This document shows positions 48,965-57,000 of a stretch of DNA of 64,000 nt, one piece after another (within the stretch, counting starts at the first letter, position 1; each line of letters opens with the position of its first letter). Source of the DNA: Epinephelus fuscoguttatus (Eukaryota > Chordata > Actinopteri > Perciformes > Serranidae); the NCBI RefSeq assembly GCF_011397635.1, contig NC_064753.1:36046322-36110321 (forward strand), given 5' to 3'. The notes beneath the pieces were generated by a model. The model saw only the letters and a list, made by a program, of their open reading frames with translations, made no database searches and was not told where the DNA came from. The position numbers were made by a program, and so were the translations under genes.

Positions 48965-50638
48965 ATTTTATTTCTTAGGTGCCTTTCTGTCACTCAAGGA
49001 CACCTTACAATGGATAAAAGACAATGCACAGTACACAATAAAATCAATAAAAATAATTTAAAATAAAATTACAAAAGAAAATCACAAAAAGTACACACAA
49101 GTAAAAACAGTTAGATGTGAACAGGAAATGGGGTTAGTGAAAGGAAAAGACGATCTTAAACAGGTGTGTTTTGAGTCGGGACTTGAATTGTGATAGTGTA
49201 CTGATGTTCCTTATTTCGGGTGGAAGAGAGTTCCAGAGCTGGGGAGCAGAGCGGGTGAAAGCTCTGCTCCCCATGGTGGTGAGACGGGCGGAGGGGACAG
49301 TCAACAGAATGGAGGAGGATGATCGGAGGGTACGAGAGGGAGTGGCGATGAATGGATGGCCTTGAATGCAAGCAGAAGGATTTTGAAGTCAATGCGGGAC
49401 TTGACCGGGAGCCAGTGGAGCTGCTGTAGGACCTGAGTTATGTGGTGGATGGCGGGGGTTCTGGTGATGACACGGGTAGCTGAATTCTGGACCAGTTGAA
49501 GTTTGTGCAGGGATTTGTGGGTGAGACCGGAGAGGAGGGAGTTGCAGTAATCCAGGCGGGAAGTGATGAGACTATGGACAAGGATAGCAGTGGCATGGGC
49601 AGTAAGGGAGGGGCGGAGGCGGCTGATGTTGCATAGGTGGAAGTAAGCAGACCGGGTGATGTTGTTGATGTGAGATCGGAAGGAAAGTGTGCTGTCGAGG
49701 ATGACACCCAGACTCTTAACCTGTGGGGAGGGGGAGACGGAGCAGTTGTCAATGGTGAGGGGGAAACTGTCAGTTTTGGAAAGTGTTGACTGTGTGCCAA
49801 TGAGAAGAATCTCGGTTTTATCAGAGTTGAGTTTCAGAAGATTTGAGGTGAACCAGGATTTTATTTCAGTTAAGCAGTCAGTAAGGAAGAAGGGTGGGAG
49901 GTTGGCAGTTTGCTAGCGAGGTAGAGCTGGGTGTCATCCGCGTAACAGTGAAAAGTGATGTTATGTTTGCGGAAGATGCTGCCAAGGGGAAGAAGATAAA
50001 CGATGAAGAGGAGGGGCCCCAGGACAGAGCCCTGGGGCATACCTGAAGTAACAGGGGAAGGTTGGGATGTGAAGTGTTTGATCTGGATGAACTGAGTGCG
50101 GTGGGAGAGATAAGATTTAAACCTGTCTAGAGGAGTATGAGTGATGCCAAAATTACTGTAAAGAGATGCATACACTGAATGTAAATACATTGAATGCTGT
50201 TTATTCACCTCACATGATATCAAAACTATGCCTGGACTCTCTCACAGATGCAAAAGAAAAAGACAAATTCAGTCCTATCAGGAAAGATAAGGAACTAAAT
50301 CATATTTCTCCTCTATGTTTATAATGCTTACATTTTCTTCTTTGTCCTAGTTGGAGAGAATGGAATTCCCCAGTAAGTATAGTGATATTGTGAGAAGCAA
50401 TGACCTCCACGGTTCGGCACTGGTCTTCGGTGATGCAGATGACCTTAAAGCCCTCCTAGATATGACCTTTGGTGAATGGGCAACTTTCAGACTTCACTTC
50501 CTGGGTTTACCATCACATCTCCGACCACAATACAGGAACATGTCACCGACCCCCTCTCAGCCTCAGCTGTCAGCAACTCCCCTCCATGTTCGACATCACT
50601 ACATGAGTAACCCCAATCTAGTTAACAGCCACATGTAA
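34409..50638 (+). CDS. KAP-family P-loop NTPase-like membrane protein (NKPD1-like), multi-exon gene
   Basis: Coding exons seen: 34409-34427, 37572-37688, 43247-43457, 46563-48032 and 50351-50638 (stop TAA). The first two and the last three join in phase. Exon 2 leaves one base and exon 3 needs two, so an exon of length 1 mod 3 is missing between them. The located parts give about 700 residues. Seen: a KAP-like N-terminus, a strongly conserved segment around [16 protein letters not shown], two hydrophobic helices early in exon 4, a long helical region, and a C-terminal segment resembling the SAM-like region of Kidins220. Known: KAP proteins are membrane-anchored P-loop proteins with helices inserted in the NTPase domain. 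Inferred: nucleotide binding is doubtful, because the Walker A site reads SSCQNRIN and the Walker B site KITNLD. It resembles fish proteins named NTPase KAP family P-loop domain-containing protein 1; orthology to human NKPD1 is not settled here. Confidence 0.88.
35240..35485 (+). repeat. high-copy teleost repeat (LINE 3'-end type)
   Basis: It contains GAGGGATCCCTCCTCAGTTG, CCTGAGGTTTCTACTAATTT, a GGGGTTTTTTTGGGGAGTTT block and a tail with TATTGGGCTTTATAAATAAA. This block is very abundant in percomorph genomes. It lies in KAP-like intron 1. Confidence 0.65.
35632..36413. mobile_element. hAT-type element carrying a SINE insertion
   Basis: The ends TAGTTCTCAAACTTG and TTTGAGAACCACTG are inverted repeats, with GGCACACC motifs just inside each end. 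A tRNA-like SINE lies within it at about 35870-36050. Confidence 0.65.
35868..36050 (-). mobile_element. tRNA-derived SINE, third family
   Basis: On the - strand it opens TGCATCGGTGGCTTAGTGGT (A box), has the B box GGGTTCGAATCCAG, then CTTTGCTGCATGTCATCCCC and a body ending near AAAGACAAAATGCCCC. A and B boxes are intact, so pol III promoter function is possible. Confidence 0.8.
36860..37560. other. AT-rich intronic block, candidate conserved noncoding element
   Basis: In KAP-like intron 1, ending just before exon 2. It has many ATTA, TTAATTA and AATTATTG homeodomain-type sites and no recognisable transposon sequence. Function is inferred from texture only. Confidence 0.3.
37572..37688 (+). 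CDS. KAP-like gene, exon 2 (degenerate P-loop)
   Basis: The acceptor is TCTCCTTTCAG and the donor G|GTACGT. It encodes about 39 residues through ILEQMEG. At 37631-37666 the frame reads [12 protein letters not shown], where Kidins220 has VGLYAPFGSGKS, so the glycines, lysine and serine of Walker A are absent while the flanking strand and helix are kept. The exon ends with one base of the next codon. Confidence 0.85.
38704..39395. mobile_element. hAT-type MITE with 8-bp target duplication
   Basis: Ends CAGTGGCTCCCAAC and GGGAACCACTA (one mismatch from inverted), flanked on both sides by TTCTAAAA (38696-38703 and 39396-39403). It is 692 bp, inside the insertion cluster that splits the Tc1-like element. 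Confidence 0.8.
39480..39905. repeat. teleost interspersed repeat
   Basis: Motifs such as TGTGCCAAATTTGAGGAAAT, ATTCCCTCAAGGCCTTACTG and TCATCCTTGAGTCCAAATAA occur in an abundant fish repeat. Class is not certain. Confidence 0.5.
39960..40850. other. unassigned segment within the intron 2 insertion cluster
   Basis: It has a moderately open - strand frame (40328-40513) without a family I can name. It may be an old LINE fragment. No splice-competent exon of the KAP-like gene could be recognised in it. Confidence 0.25.
42463..43055. mobile_element. hAT-type MITE with perfect 8-bp target duplication
   Basis: Ends TAGGGCTGACC and GGTCAGCCCTA are perfect 11-bp inverted repeats, flanked on both sides by CAGGACAT (42455-42462 and 43056-43063). 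It is 593 bp, noncoding, 191 bases before KAP-like exon 3. Confidence 0.9.
43247..43457 (+). CDS. KAP-like gene, conserved FSAWHF exon
   Basis: It follows a good acceptor (GTGTCTCCTCAG) and ends AAG|GTTTGT in phase 0. The 70 codons read [20 protein letters not shown], then [20 protein letters not shown], then a stretch ending [10 protein letters not shown]. The FxAWxF/xxxLLWAxL pattern is a hallmark of KAP-family proteins just after the P-loop helix. The first base is the third position of a codon, which does not match the one base left by exon 2. Confidence 0.88.
43608..44725. mobile_element. nested hAT-like elements in KAP-like intron 3
   Basis: The outer ends GGGCTGGGCTACATGG and TGATATATTGCCCGGCC are imperfect inverted repeats with palindromic AATATT/CGATAT-rich shoulders typical of a fish MITE. 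An inner element from about 43812 (AGGGTTGCCCC) to about 44656 (GGGGCAGCCCTA) interrupts it. Confidence 0.6.
43876..44127 (-). pseudogene. BED zinc finger remnant of a hAT transposase
   Basis: This - strand frame of 83 codons reads [20 protein letters not shown], then [15 protein letters not shown]: a BED-type finger with C-x2-C and H-x4-H spacing as in hAT transposases. No catalytic domain follows within the inner element, so it is a leftover N-terminal exon. Confidence 0.7.
45444..46098 (+). repeat. tandem repeat, 187-bp unit, about 3.5 copies
   Basis: Units start at 45444, 45631 and 45818, with a partial fourth at about 46009. Each carries AGCAGTGCTGA, AACATATTTTAGTG, AACAGGAAGCGGGCGCCATA and TTTCCTGTATTGTAAAAA. 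Copies differ by roughly a tenth, and unit 3 has a short insertion. It lies in KAP-like intron 3, about 0.46 kb before exon 4. Confidence 0.9.
46563..48032 (+). CDS. KAP-like gene, large central exon
   Basis: It has 490 codons, phase 0 at both ends; the acceptor is AAAATTCAG and the donor GAG|GTAAGA. The open frame extends 24 codons upstream into the intron, but homology and the splice site start it at [13 protein letters not shown]. Exon residues about 15-43 and 62-90 are hydrophobic (two membrane helices, the first preceded by CCCP). The Walker B position at 46977-47009 reads [11 protein letters not shown]. Further on come [12 protein letters not shown], a Ser/Thr-rich variable loop (about 47240-47430) and the conserved [20 protein letters not shown] segment, which matches the inter-domain region of Kidins220 and NKPD1-like proteins. 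This exon holds most of the KAP domain. Confidence 0.92.
48435..48545 (+). repeat. isolated degenerate copy of the 187-bp unit
   Basis: CTAAGTAGCACTGATTGAGT, TTGTGTTACTATATTGCCTA and GTGTACTGTTTAGCTGTAA parallel the first half of the unit at 45444-46098. It lies in the next intron, on the other side of exon 4. Confidence 0.65.
48916..50223 (-). mobile_element. 5'-truncated L2-type LINE, antisense in KAP-like intron 4
   Basis: On the - strand the frame at 50223-49870 reads [20 protein letters not shown] and then [12 protein letters not shown], the catalytic YADD box of a CR1/L2-group reverse transcriptase. Further on, pieces such as [20 protein letters not shown] are recognisable through frame changes. 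The 3' end is an (ATT)n tract (about 48926-48962 on the + strand as AAT repeats). Confidence 0.85.
50351..50638 (+). CDS. KAP-like gene, last coding exon (SAM-like tail)
   Basis: The acceptor is TTTGTCCTAG; 95 codons then TAA at 50636-50638. The segment [20 protein letters not shown] parallels the Kidins220 stretch with MNFGDWHLFR, a SAM-like oligomerisation region. The final 40 residues are Pro/Ser/His-rich and probably disordered. Confidence 0.88.
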   Translation: MERMEFPSKYSDIVRSNDLHGSALVFGDADDLKALLDMTFGEWATFRLHFLGLPSHLRPQYRNMSPTPSQPQLSATPLHVRHHYMSNPNLVNSHM

Positions 50639-50875
50639 GAATCCAATCCAATTCCAGTAAGTGCGTTATCCCTAAAAATATGATCTAACATTTGTTAACA
50701 ATCTTTGTAGTAACAATACACAGCTCGTGCAGAGTGTGGGAGTTTAAGTGTGAAGTAAATACATATTCACCTTGTTTAGCTACAGGAGCTTGTTATAAAC
50801 TCTTGTTGCTGCTTAGAAAATGTTTAATCTCCTGCAACCATGTCAAATAACTGTCACGTACATAGCTTAACTTAA

Positions 50876-51803
50876 AGGAGCTATATGTAAGAAATCTAAA
50901 GCAAATAGTCATAAAATCATCCTAATATGTCACAGGGACTAAGGAATAATGTTAATATAACATACTGATCTCACCAACAACTATAGTACAGCCAAAATAT
51001 TCGCATTTTTAAAAAAAAAAAAAAAATACGGTCTGCAAATCATGTTTATGTTTTGAATTTGTGTTTTGGCCTGTTGCGCCACCCACCGCCGTCTACCAGT
51101 CATGCAGTCAGTAGAGTCTCAGCATCAGTTACAGTTACAACTGAGCTACAATGGCTGACGGTGCGACTAAACCCAAACAACCTTGTTATGATTCCCAAAA
51201 ACACCAAAACAAAACTCGAGGCAAAGCGAGGGGCTATACAGGAGATGCTTTTGAACGGTGGAGACGGCTGAAAGCGGAGAAGAATTTGAAATCGGATGTC
51301 GAAGTGGCTTCTCTTCTCCTCGACAGGTAACGTTAAGCTTTAGCCAAAGTTGGCTAACTAGCATCATAGCTAGATGGGAATGGACATTTCGAATATTTTC
51401 AACTGTTATTCATTTTCGATCATACGTTGTAACCCATGTGGAGGTGGGTCATTGACCCGACTGATTTGTTTTGAGAAACAAACGTTAGCAGCGTGGCAAG
51501 CAGCATTAGCAGTGTCCTGGTACATAGCATTAGCAGCCAGCTCCTCCTCAGCTGTATCCCGGCAGCAGCGTTAGCAGCAGAGAAGCCGGACTTGCTCAAA
51601 CGGTCCGCTGGAAAACCGAAGATCAAGGACGCGGTGATGCAGCCCTGCCACGGCAGCCGCCCGTGGGCAAACAAATCAGTCTCCAGCGTGCCAATGTCCA
51701 GCACTCTCAAATCTGTAGGGGAGGGGGGGCGGACACAACTCGCGGCAGTATTTTGAATCTGAGTGCAGTAACCGCTTTGGCCACATTCTTACATACAGCG
51801 CCT
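50876..51803 (+). mobile_element. TTAA-flanked DNA transposon derivative (Kolobok- or piggyBac-like)
   Basis: Ends AGGAGCTATATGTAAG and CTTACATACAGCGCCT are inverted repeats (14 of 16 match), and TTAA lies immediately outside each end (50872-50875 and 51804-51807). It carries a small open exon at 51151-51326. TTAA duplications with AGG termini suggest Kolobok; this is not proven. Confidence 0.7.
51151..51326 (+). CDS. small coding exon inside the TTAA-flanked element
   Basis: ATG at 51151 opens 58 codons beginning MADGATKPKQPCYDSQ and containing ERWRRLKAEKNLKSDVEVAS then LLLDR, ending at a consensus donor AG|GTAACG. The RWRxLK...LKSDxExAxxLLD pattern recalls N-terminal segments of uncharacterised proteins repeated in fish genomes. 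It is probably the first exon of the element's own protein. The rest is missing here. Confidence 0.4.
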
Positions 51804-52058
51804 TTAAGGGAGACAAACCCAACAACGACAGCTGTAAGTCATACCCAAATGTCTAATTATGTGTATCAGCCTTAGTTGCCCTGATTGTGGGTTGTGTTTT
51901 GCATGGATCACATTATCCTGTATTTTTTTTATTTTTATTTATTTTATTTTTTTTACAACAGACATTTCGGCATGTCATTTAGCTGCTTCAGTCTCAGGGC
52001 CCTGGTATTGTGCATGCTGGCTCACTGTCACACTTTGACGGCTTCACTGTGACACTTG

Positions 52059-52064
52059 AATAAA
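52059..52064 (+). promoter_or_regulatory. candidate polyadenylation signal for the KAP-like gene
   Basis: This is the first clear AATAAA on the + strand after the stop codon, about 1.4 kb downstream. If used, the 3' UTR would contain the TTAA-flanked element at 50876-51803. Confidence 0.35.
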
Positions 52065-53244
52065 ATGGAGGTATTTGTAATATCACTCATAACACAAAGG
52101 CCTCTTGTGAGACAACACTTGATTTTTTCCTGTTGATGTGTCAATTAAGGGAAGGTGGAAAATTAAAGAGGATCGGGAGGATAATAAGCTGTGTAACATG
52201 CTACCTGAAAAAAAGACCAACGACTGTGTTAATATTTCTTTTAAAGTCATTTTCAATACTATTTGAAATGTATCTTAAATTGAGGAGTGTTTCGTCAGCG
52301 ACTCGGTTTAGTTCATTGTGAGAGTCAACAGGAGGCTCTTTCATGAACAAAATTTCAACTTGATTGTATGATTGTACTTGTTGCATGTTTTTGATTTCTT
52401 CTCATAGTTTTTTTCACATTTTGGTTGGGCTCTAAGTTTTACTGTTACTTTGTTCTGGAATTAGTGAATGTTTATTAGAGGTGTGTGATGTGTCTGTGTG
52501 ATGTGAATGCATGCTCCAAGTTTCAAAAGCCTTAGTCAAAGAATTTCAACTGCATGTTCAGGCTGTGGGAGTCCCTTTGATGCCTTTACAAAGGTGTAGC
52601 TGGTATTTCATCGATTGAAATTCACTATAATGTGTTTGCAAATATTTTATTGATCCTTCAGAAGAAAATAAGAACTTATTAATACTGTACATGTGCTGCA
52701 CTAAACTGTAACCCTCCATTTCATGCAAATCAAAAACATGTAAATTCTGACGAATGAAATGCATGTGCAAGTGTCCCATAATAAAAATGCTCATCCAAGC
52801 ACTTCTCCGTCTTTCTTAATACATTTGCCAGTTTACAAACAGCCGACGCAATGTGCTGACTCATTGATGTTATTTTTACATCAAAGTGTTCTCATGTTAA
52901 ATAATCAGCTGAAGGTTCACTTCATCTGGATTCCTTTGAACTACCTCCCTCAGAAAGCTGCAAACGTTAAAGTGACTAAAAATATCAGGCTAACAAACTG
53001 TGGGCATTTACAGTACAAGCACTATTTCACTGACGGTGTACAGTACATGCTGAAGGTCTATCGGGCAACTTTAAAAGATGACTTTGCAGTCTTTCCAGTA
53101 ACAGCAGATCTGATTTTTAAAAAAAAAACCAAACAAACAAAACACTGGAGGTGAATTGAACAAACAGTCATGGAGTAAATCTTTGAATAAAATATTTACC
53201 TGGCAAGCCAGGGTTATAGAAAAGTGACAGGACGCCATTTGATA

Positions 53245-53250
53245 TTTATT
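53245..53250 (-). promoter_or_regulatory. lims1: candidate lims1 polyadenylation signal
   Basis: AATAAA on the - strand, about 0.7 kb after the canonical stop. A second AATAAA at 52651-52646 would give a 1.3-kb 3' UTR. Which is used cannot be told from sequence. Confidence 0.35.
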
Positions 53251-53940
53251 TTACCCATATCCAGTGGATTCATAACACTTGCTGGTTTGCATACAAGCTT
53301 TGCTCACAGTGATAGCTCATTTTAAGTTTTTCTTTTAACATTTTAATGTTAGCAAGAGGAAACATCATCACAATATCCTCAAGAGCACAGTGGTTGCTCC
53401 GTAATTATTCATACTGAGGTATAAAAGCTCAAAAGGTGAAAGGCTTTTCAGTAGATAGTCTAATTAAGATAGATGTACTAAGGCCTAACTGCATTATAAC
53501 AGTATGTAAGTCACATATTAACCATTCTTTGCATTTTAAGACACATAGTTCATATAATCAAGGCACGTGGGTAATTCAGTCTTTTGAAATTCAAGACAAT
53601 TTTAGACATAACAGTTAGCAATCATGCTCATGGTTAAGTCGTAATAAACTGGGTCACCACATTCCCAGAGGAGAAAAACAAATTTGGACAATTTAGGAAT
53701 GTTTAAAAAAAAAAAAATGATTTGTTTATAAAAAATAAAAATAAAAAAACAAGCAAAAAGGCATCTGCTAATAGGCACCTTTATGACAACACCACAGTGA
53801 TATATATTTATATTTTCAAATGGATCCCAGGGTTATATTACTAATATTAATGTACTGGTAATGCTGGGTCCTTTGTTGTTACGCAGCAGTTCTCCATCAC
53901 AAACAGAAAAATACATCCAGGCTGTTTGGCTGGAGGCAGC

Positions 53941-54055
53941 TCACTTGCGTCCCAAGGCCTCAGCCAGCTTCTTGAGCCTCTTCTTCAGCTCCAGAGGAAA
54001 CTTCTCGTAACACTTTTTACAGACAGGCTTCATGTCAAACTCAACAAACTTGTTC
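53941..54055 (-). CDS. lims1: lims1 alternative last exon B (canonical tail)
   Basis: The acceptor is TTCTGTGCAG. It encodes [20 protein letters not shown], then [17 protein letters not shown] and TGA at 53943-53941. This is the usual PINCH-1 C-terminus. It finishes LIM5 and adds the basic helix that follows it. The resulting protein has 335 residues. Confidence 0.96.
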
Positions 54056-57000
54056 CTGCACAGAAGGAAAGAAAAACCATGTCAATACTAAATACGTAAA
54101 CCGGTGACCAGTGACTCAGGCTAACCTTTCAGATTTCCGTCCTACCTACATTATATTATCAAAATATTAACATCACTGCAGGTAAGTCACAATCTTTTTA
54201 ATTCAAATTATATTAACATTAAAGCCATTTTTAGGAGGTAACACCCCATCCTTTATCCAGGAATTATCTTGGAACCAATGACATTATCATGCAGCTTTGT
54301 CCTTTAGTGCAAGGCAGCAAATAAACCAAATTAAAACCAAAAAAATAAAGCCTGAGTTTCTCATAAGGAGAGTTCAAATAATTAATAGATTAATGGCTTA
54401 AAGGGAACCTATTATGCTTTTCAGTGTTCTGTGGCTTATATAGAATGTTACAACAAGAGATGTTTATATTAAGCATTTAAGTTTCAAATAAACTTCAAAC
54501 AAAACTGTATGTGAAAGTAATCCATGTGAGCAAAAACCTCAGGCTTCTGACCAGTCTGAATACTGTTTACAGCACTTTTTTCTTGGTTGCTGATGTTTCT
54601 CCCCATTTCAGATCATATTCCTGCTGGAACCGGTGTTCAGAAGCTTAAATTAATGATTTTTCACATTAAAAGTGCCGCTATTCTCTGTCACAGTAATAGC
54701 CCAGCTGCAATGATGGTGTCAAAATGCGAGATCAAGGCTATTCAAAGAAGGCTGTGACACTCTCTATGACCCCAAGGGAGCTGTGGGGTGTGACACATGC
54801 AATGTAACTGCAGCTGTGATGTTGGAGGATTACAGCAGACTGCGCTAGAGATAAAGTGATGGTGTCCGCTCAGGTGGTCTTTGGGTACACTCGGCCAGTG
54901 AAGCCAATCAATCATCCATGTTCTATGATAGTGTCACAGCTATTAAGCCTTTCAGCAAGTGCAGCCCAGATTTCACTGCATGTATGCCCCATTCGTATGA
55001 CATAATATGACGCCTTGACGTCTCCTCTTTTTAACCTCTTTGGTTAAGACCTGATAATGCTAACCAATCAGAGCAGAAAGAAGGGGAGCTTAGGCCATGT
55101 TTACACGAAAACGATCCACTGAAAACAGAATCGTTTCTCATTTTCGTTTTGAAAAACGGATGATGAGGTGGATTTGCTACAGTAAATCTCCACTATGATG
55201 GGGAAGCATTGATAAATTCAATAGGGTGAGCAGCACAAGCAGAGCTCGAGAGTCCGCCATTGTTGTTGTGATGGTCGACTTTCTCACACATGCCTAGTGA
55301 CTGGAAGCGTAATGCGCATGTGTGAAAAGTCTCCGTTTTCAGAGGAACTGCATATTGCAAGTTTACATGACAATGGAGACGGTGCCTTTCCAAAAAAATT
55401 GCATTCTGAAACCCGTTTTCAAAACGTTGCGTTTTCAGGCACCCAAAACGCCGCTGTTGTGTAAACGATCGGCCAAAACGCAACTAAAGTTTACTGTTTT
55501 CAGTTACAATTGTTGTCGTATAAATGGAACCTTAAACAGACAGGTGCTAAAACGGAGCCTTCTCAGACAGAGGATGAACACTGAAGTCCCAGCATGGACA
55601 TGATGGGGAAATTACAGTTTTTTGAACATTCAAGCATTTAAACATGTTCTAGTAGACACCTTAAAGTACAGGATTAAACCTGAAAATTAGCATGATAGGT
55701 CCTCTTTAAGCTGATTTTCATGTAAAAAATTTAAAAAATGCAGTGCCCTGAAAGCTCAACACAGTATAACTTAATAAAACACATGCAAATGACAACAAAC
55801 ACAAGCAAATGTAGAAAACATCTCAACCAATTTAAAAGAATATGCACAGAATATCTTTTGGTTTTAGACTTCTGATTGAACATTCATTCATCCATCATCT
55901 CTAACAGCTTATCTTGCTGGGGGTCGCAGGGGTGCTGGAGCCTATCCCAGCTGACATTGGACGAGAGGCAGGCTACACCCTGGACAGGTCACCAGACTAT
56001 CACAGATGCATCATGACTATCATGATGTATTAATTAAACAATACATCATGGTGTCACCTTAGAGTCACTAATAAGGGTTTTTTCCCATGTCCTGACATTT
56101 TTGTAGACCAAACAACAAAAAAATCGTTTGATTAATCGATAATGAAAGTGACTGTTAGGTGCAGTCTTACTCATGAGCATCAATTGAACCTTTCTGTTAA
56201 AGCCAAACTTAAGTTTGATATAAATGTATACTTAACAGGTTTTGCACAAACGCCATTAACACACAACAACTGCAGGGTCTTGGTTTTACGTTCCAAAGTA
56301 AATGACAAATAATGACATCATGCTCCACTGTCAAACAAGGAACACCACAGAAAAAGAAAAGGCAGAGATAGCACCAACCAACGGGAGGAGTGGAGAGTTG
56401 TACAGAATATTAACTCTACAGACACACAGCAGGTTTTTTCTTGCGGTCTTTGGCATCACGCTCACGTCGAGCCAGGCGGCGTTTCAGCTCCTCAGGCATG
56501 CGCTCATAGCAGTGCTTGCACACTGGCTTCAGGTCAATTTCAACAAACTTATCTCTGAGTTACCACAGAAGTGAAGTCAAGCATGTAAAAGGAGAAATTG
56601 GAGGAAAGGGAGAGAAAAAGAGCCAAAGAGGGAAGAGTTGTAGCAGAAAAGTGAAATACACAAAGACAAGTGTTAAGACTGACACTAAAGTAGGGGGTTA
56701 AAAAGGAGTGTTGCAGACAACTGAGAGGAAATCAGCTGGAAGTATCGTGGACAATAAGAAGACGCTATTATTGAGCAGCATCACTTACTTGAGAGTGAGT
56801 TTTGTGTTGCAGGTGGAGCATGAGAAACAGCTGACACACCAGGCCTTGTTGAGAGCAGACACCACTGAAGGGGTCACGGGAGAAGAAAAGGAAATTATGA
56901 ACACTTCAACGGTTATTTGTCCAAGCAACATCTCATGAAAACCAATAAAAACACCGCAGTGAATAAGTGCTTTATTATACCGATACTCACCATCGCCTTC

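Noticed and set aside
49438..49800. 120-codon - strand Ser/Pro-rich frame
   Set aside because: It is an alternate-frame reading of an L2-type LINE 3' region.
52759..53154. 131-codon + strand open frame after the KAP-like gene
   Set aside because: It lies in the likely 3' UTR of lims1 on the other strand and shows no family resemblance and no splice signals. AT-rich UTRs often have chance frames.
54402..55705. An extra lims1 exon between the two terminal exons
   Set aside because: The segment is a transposon pair, and no in-frame LIM-type cysteines were found.
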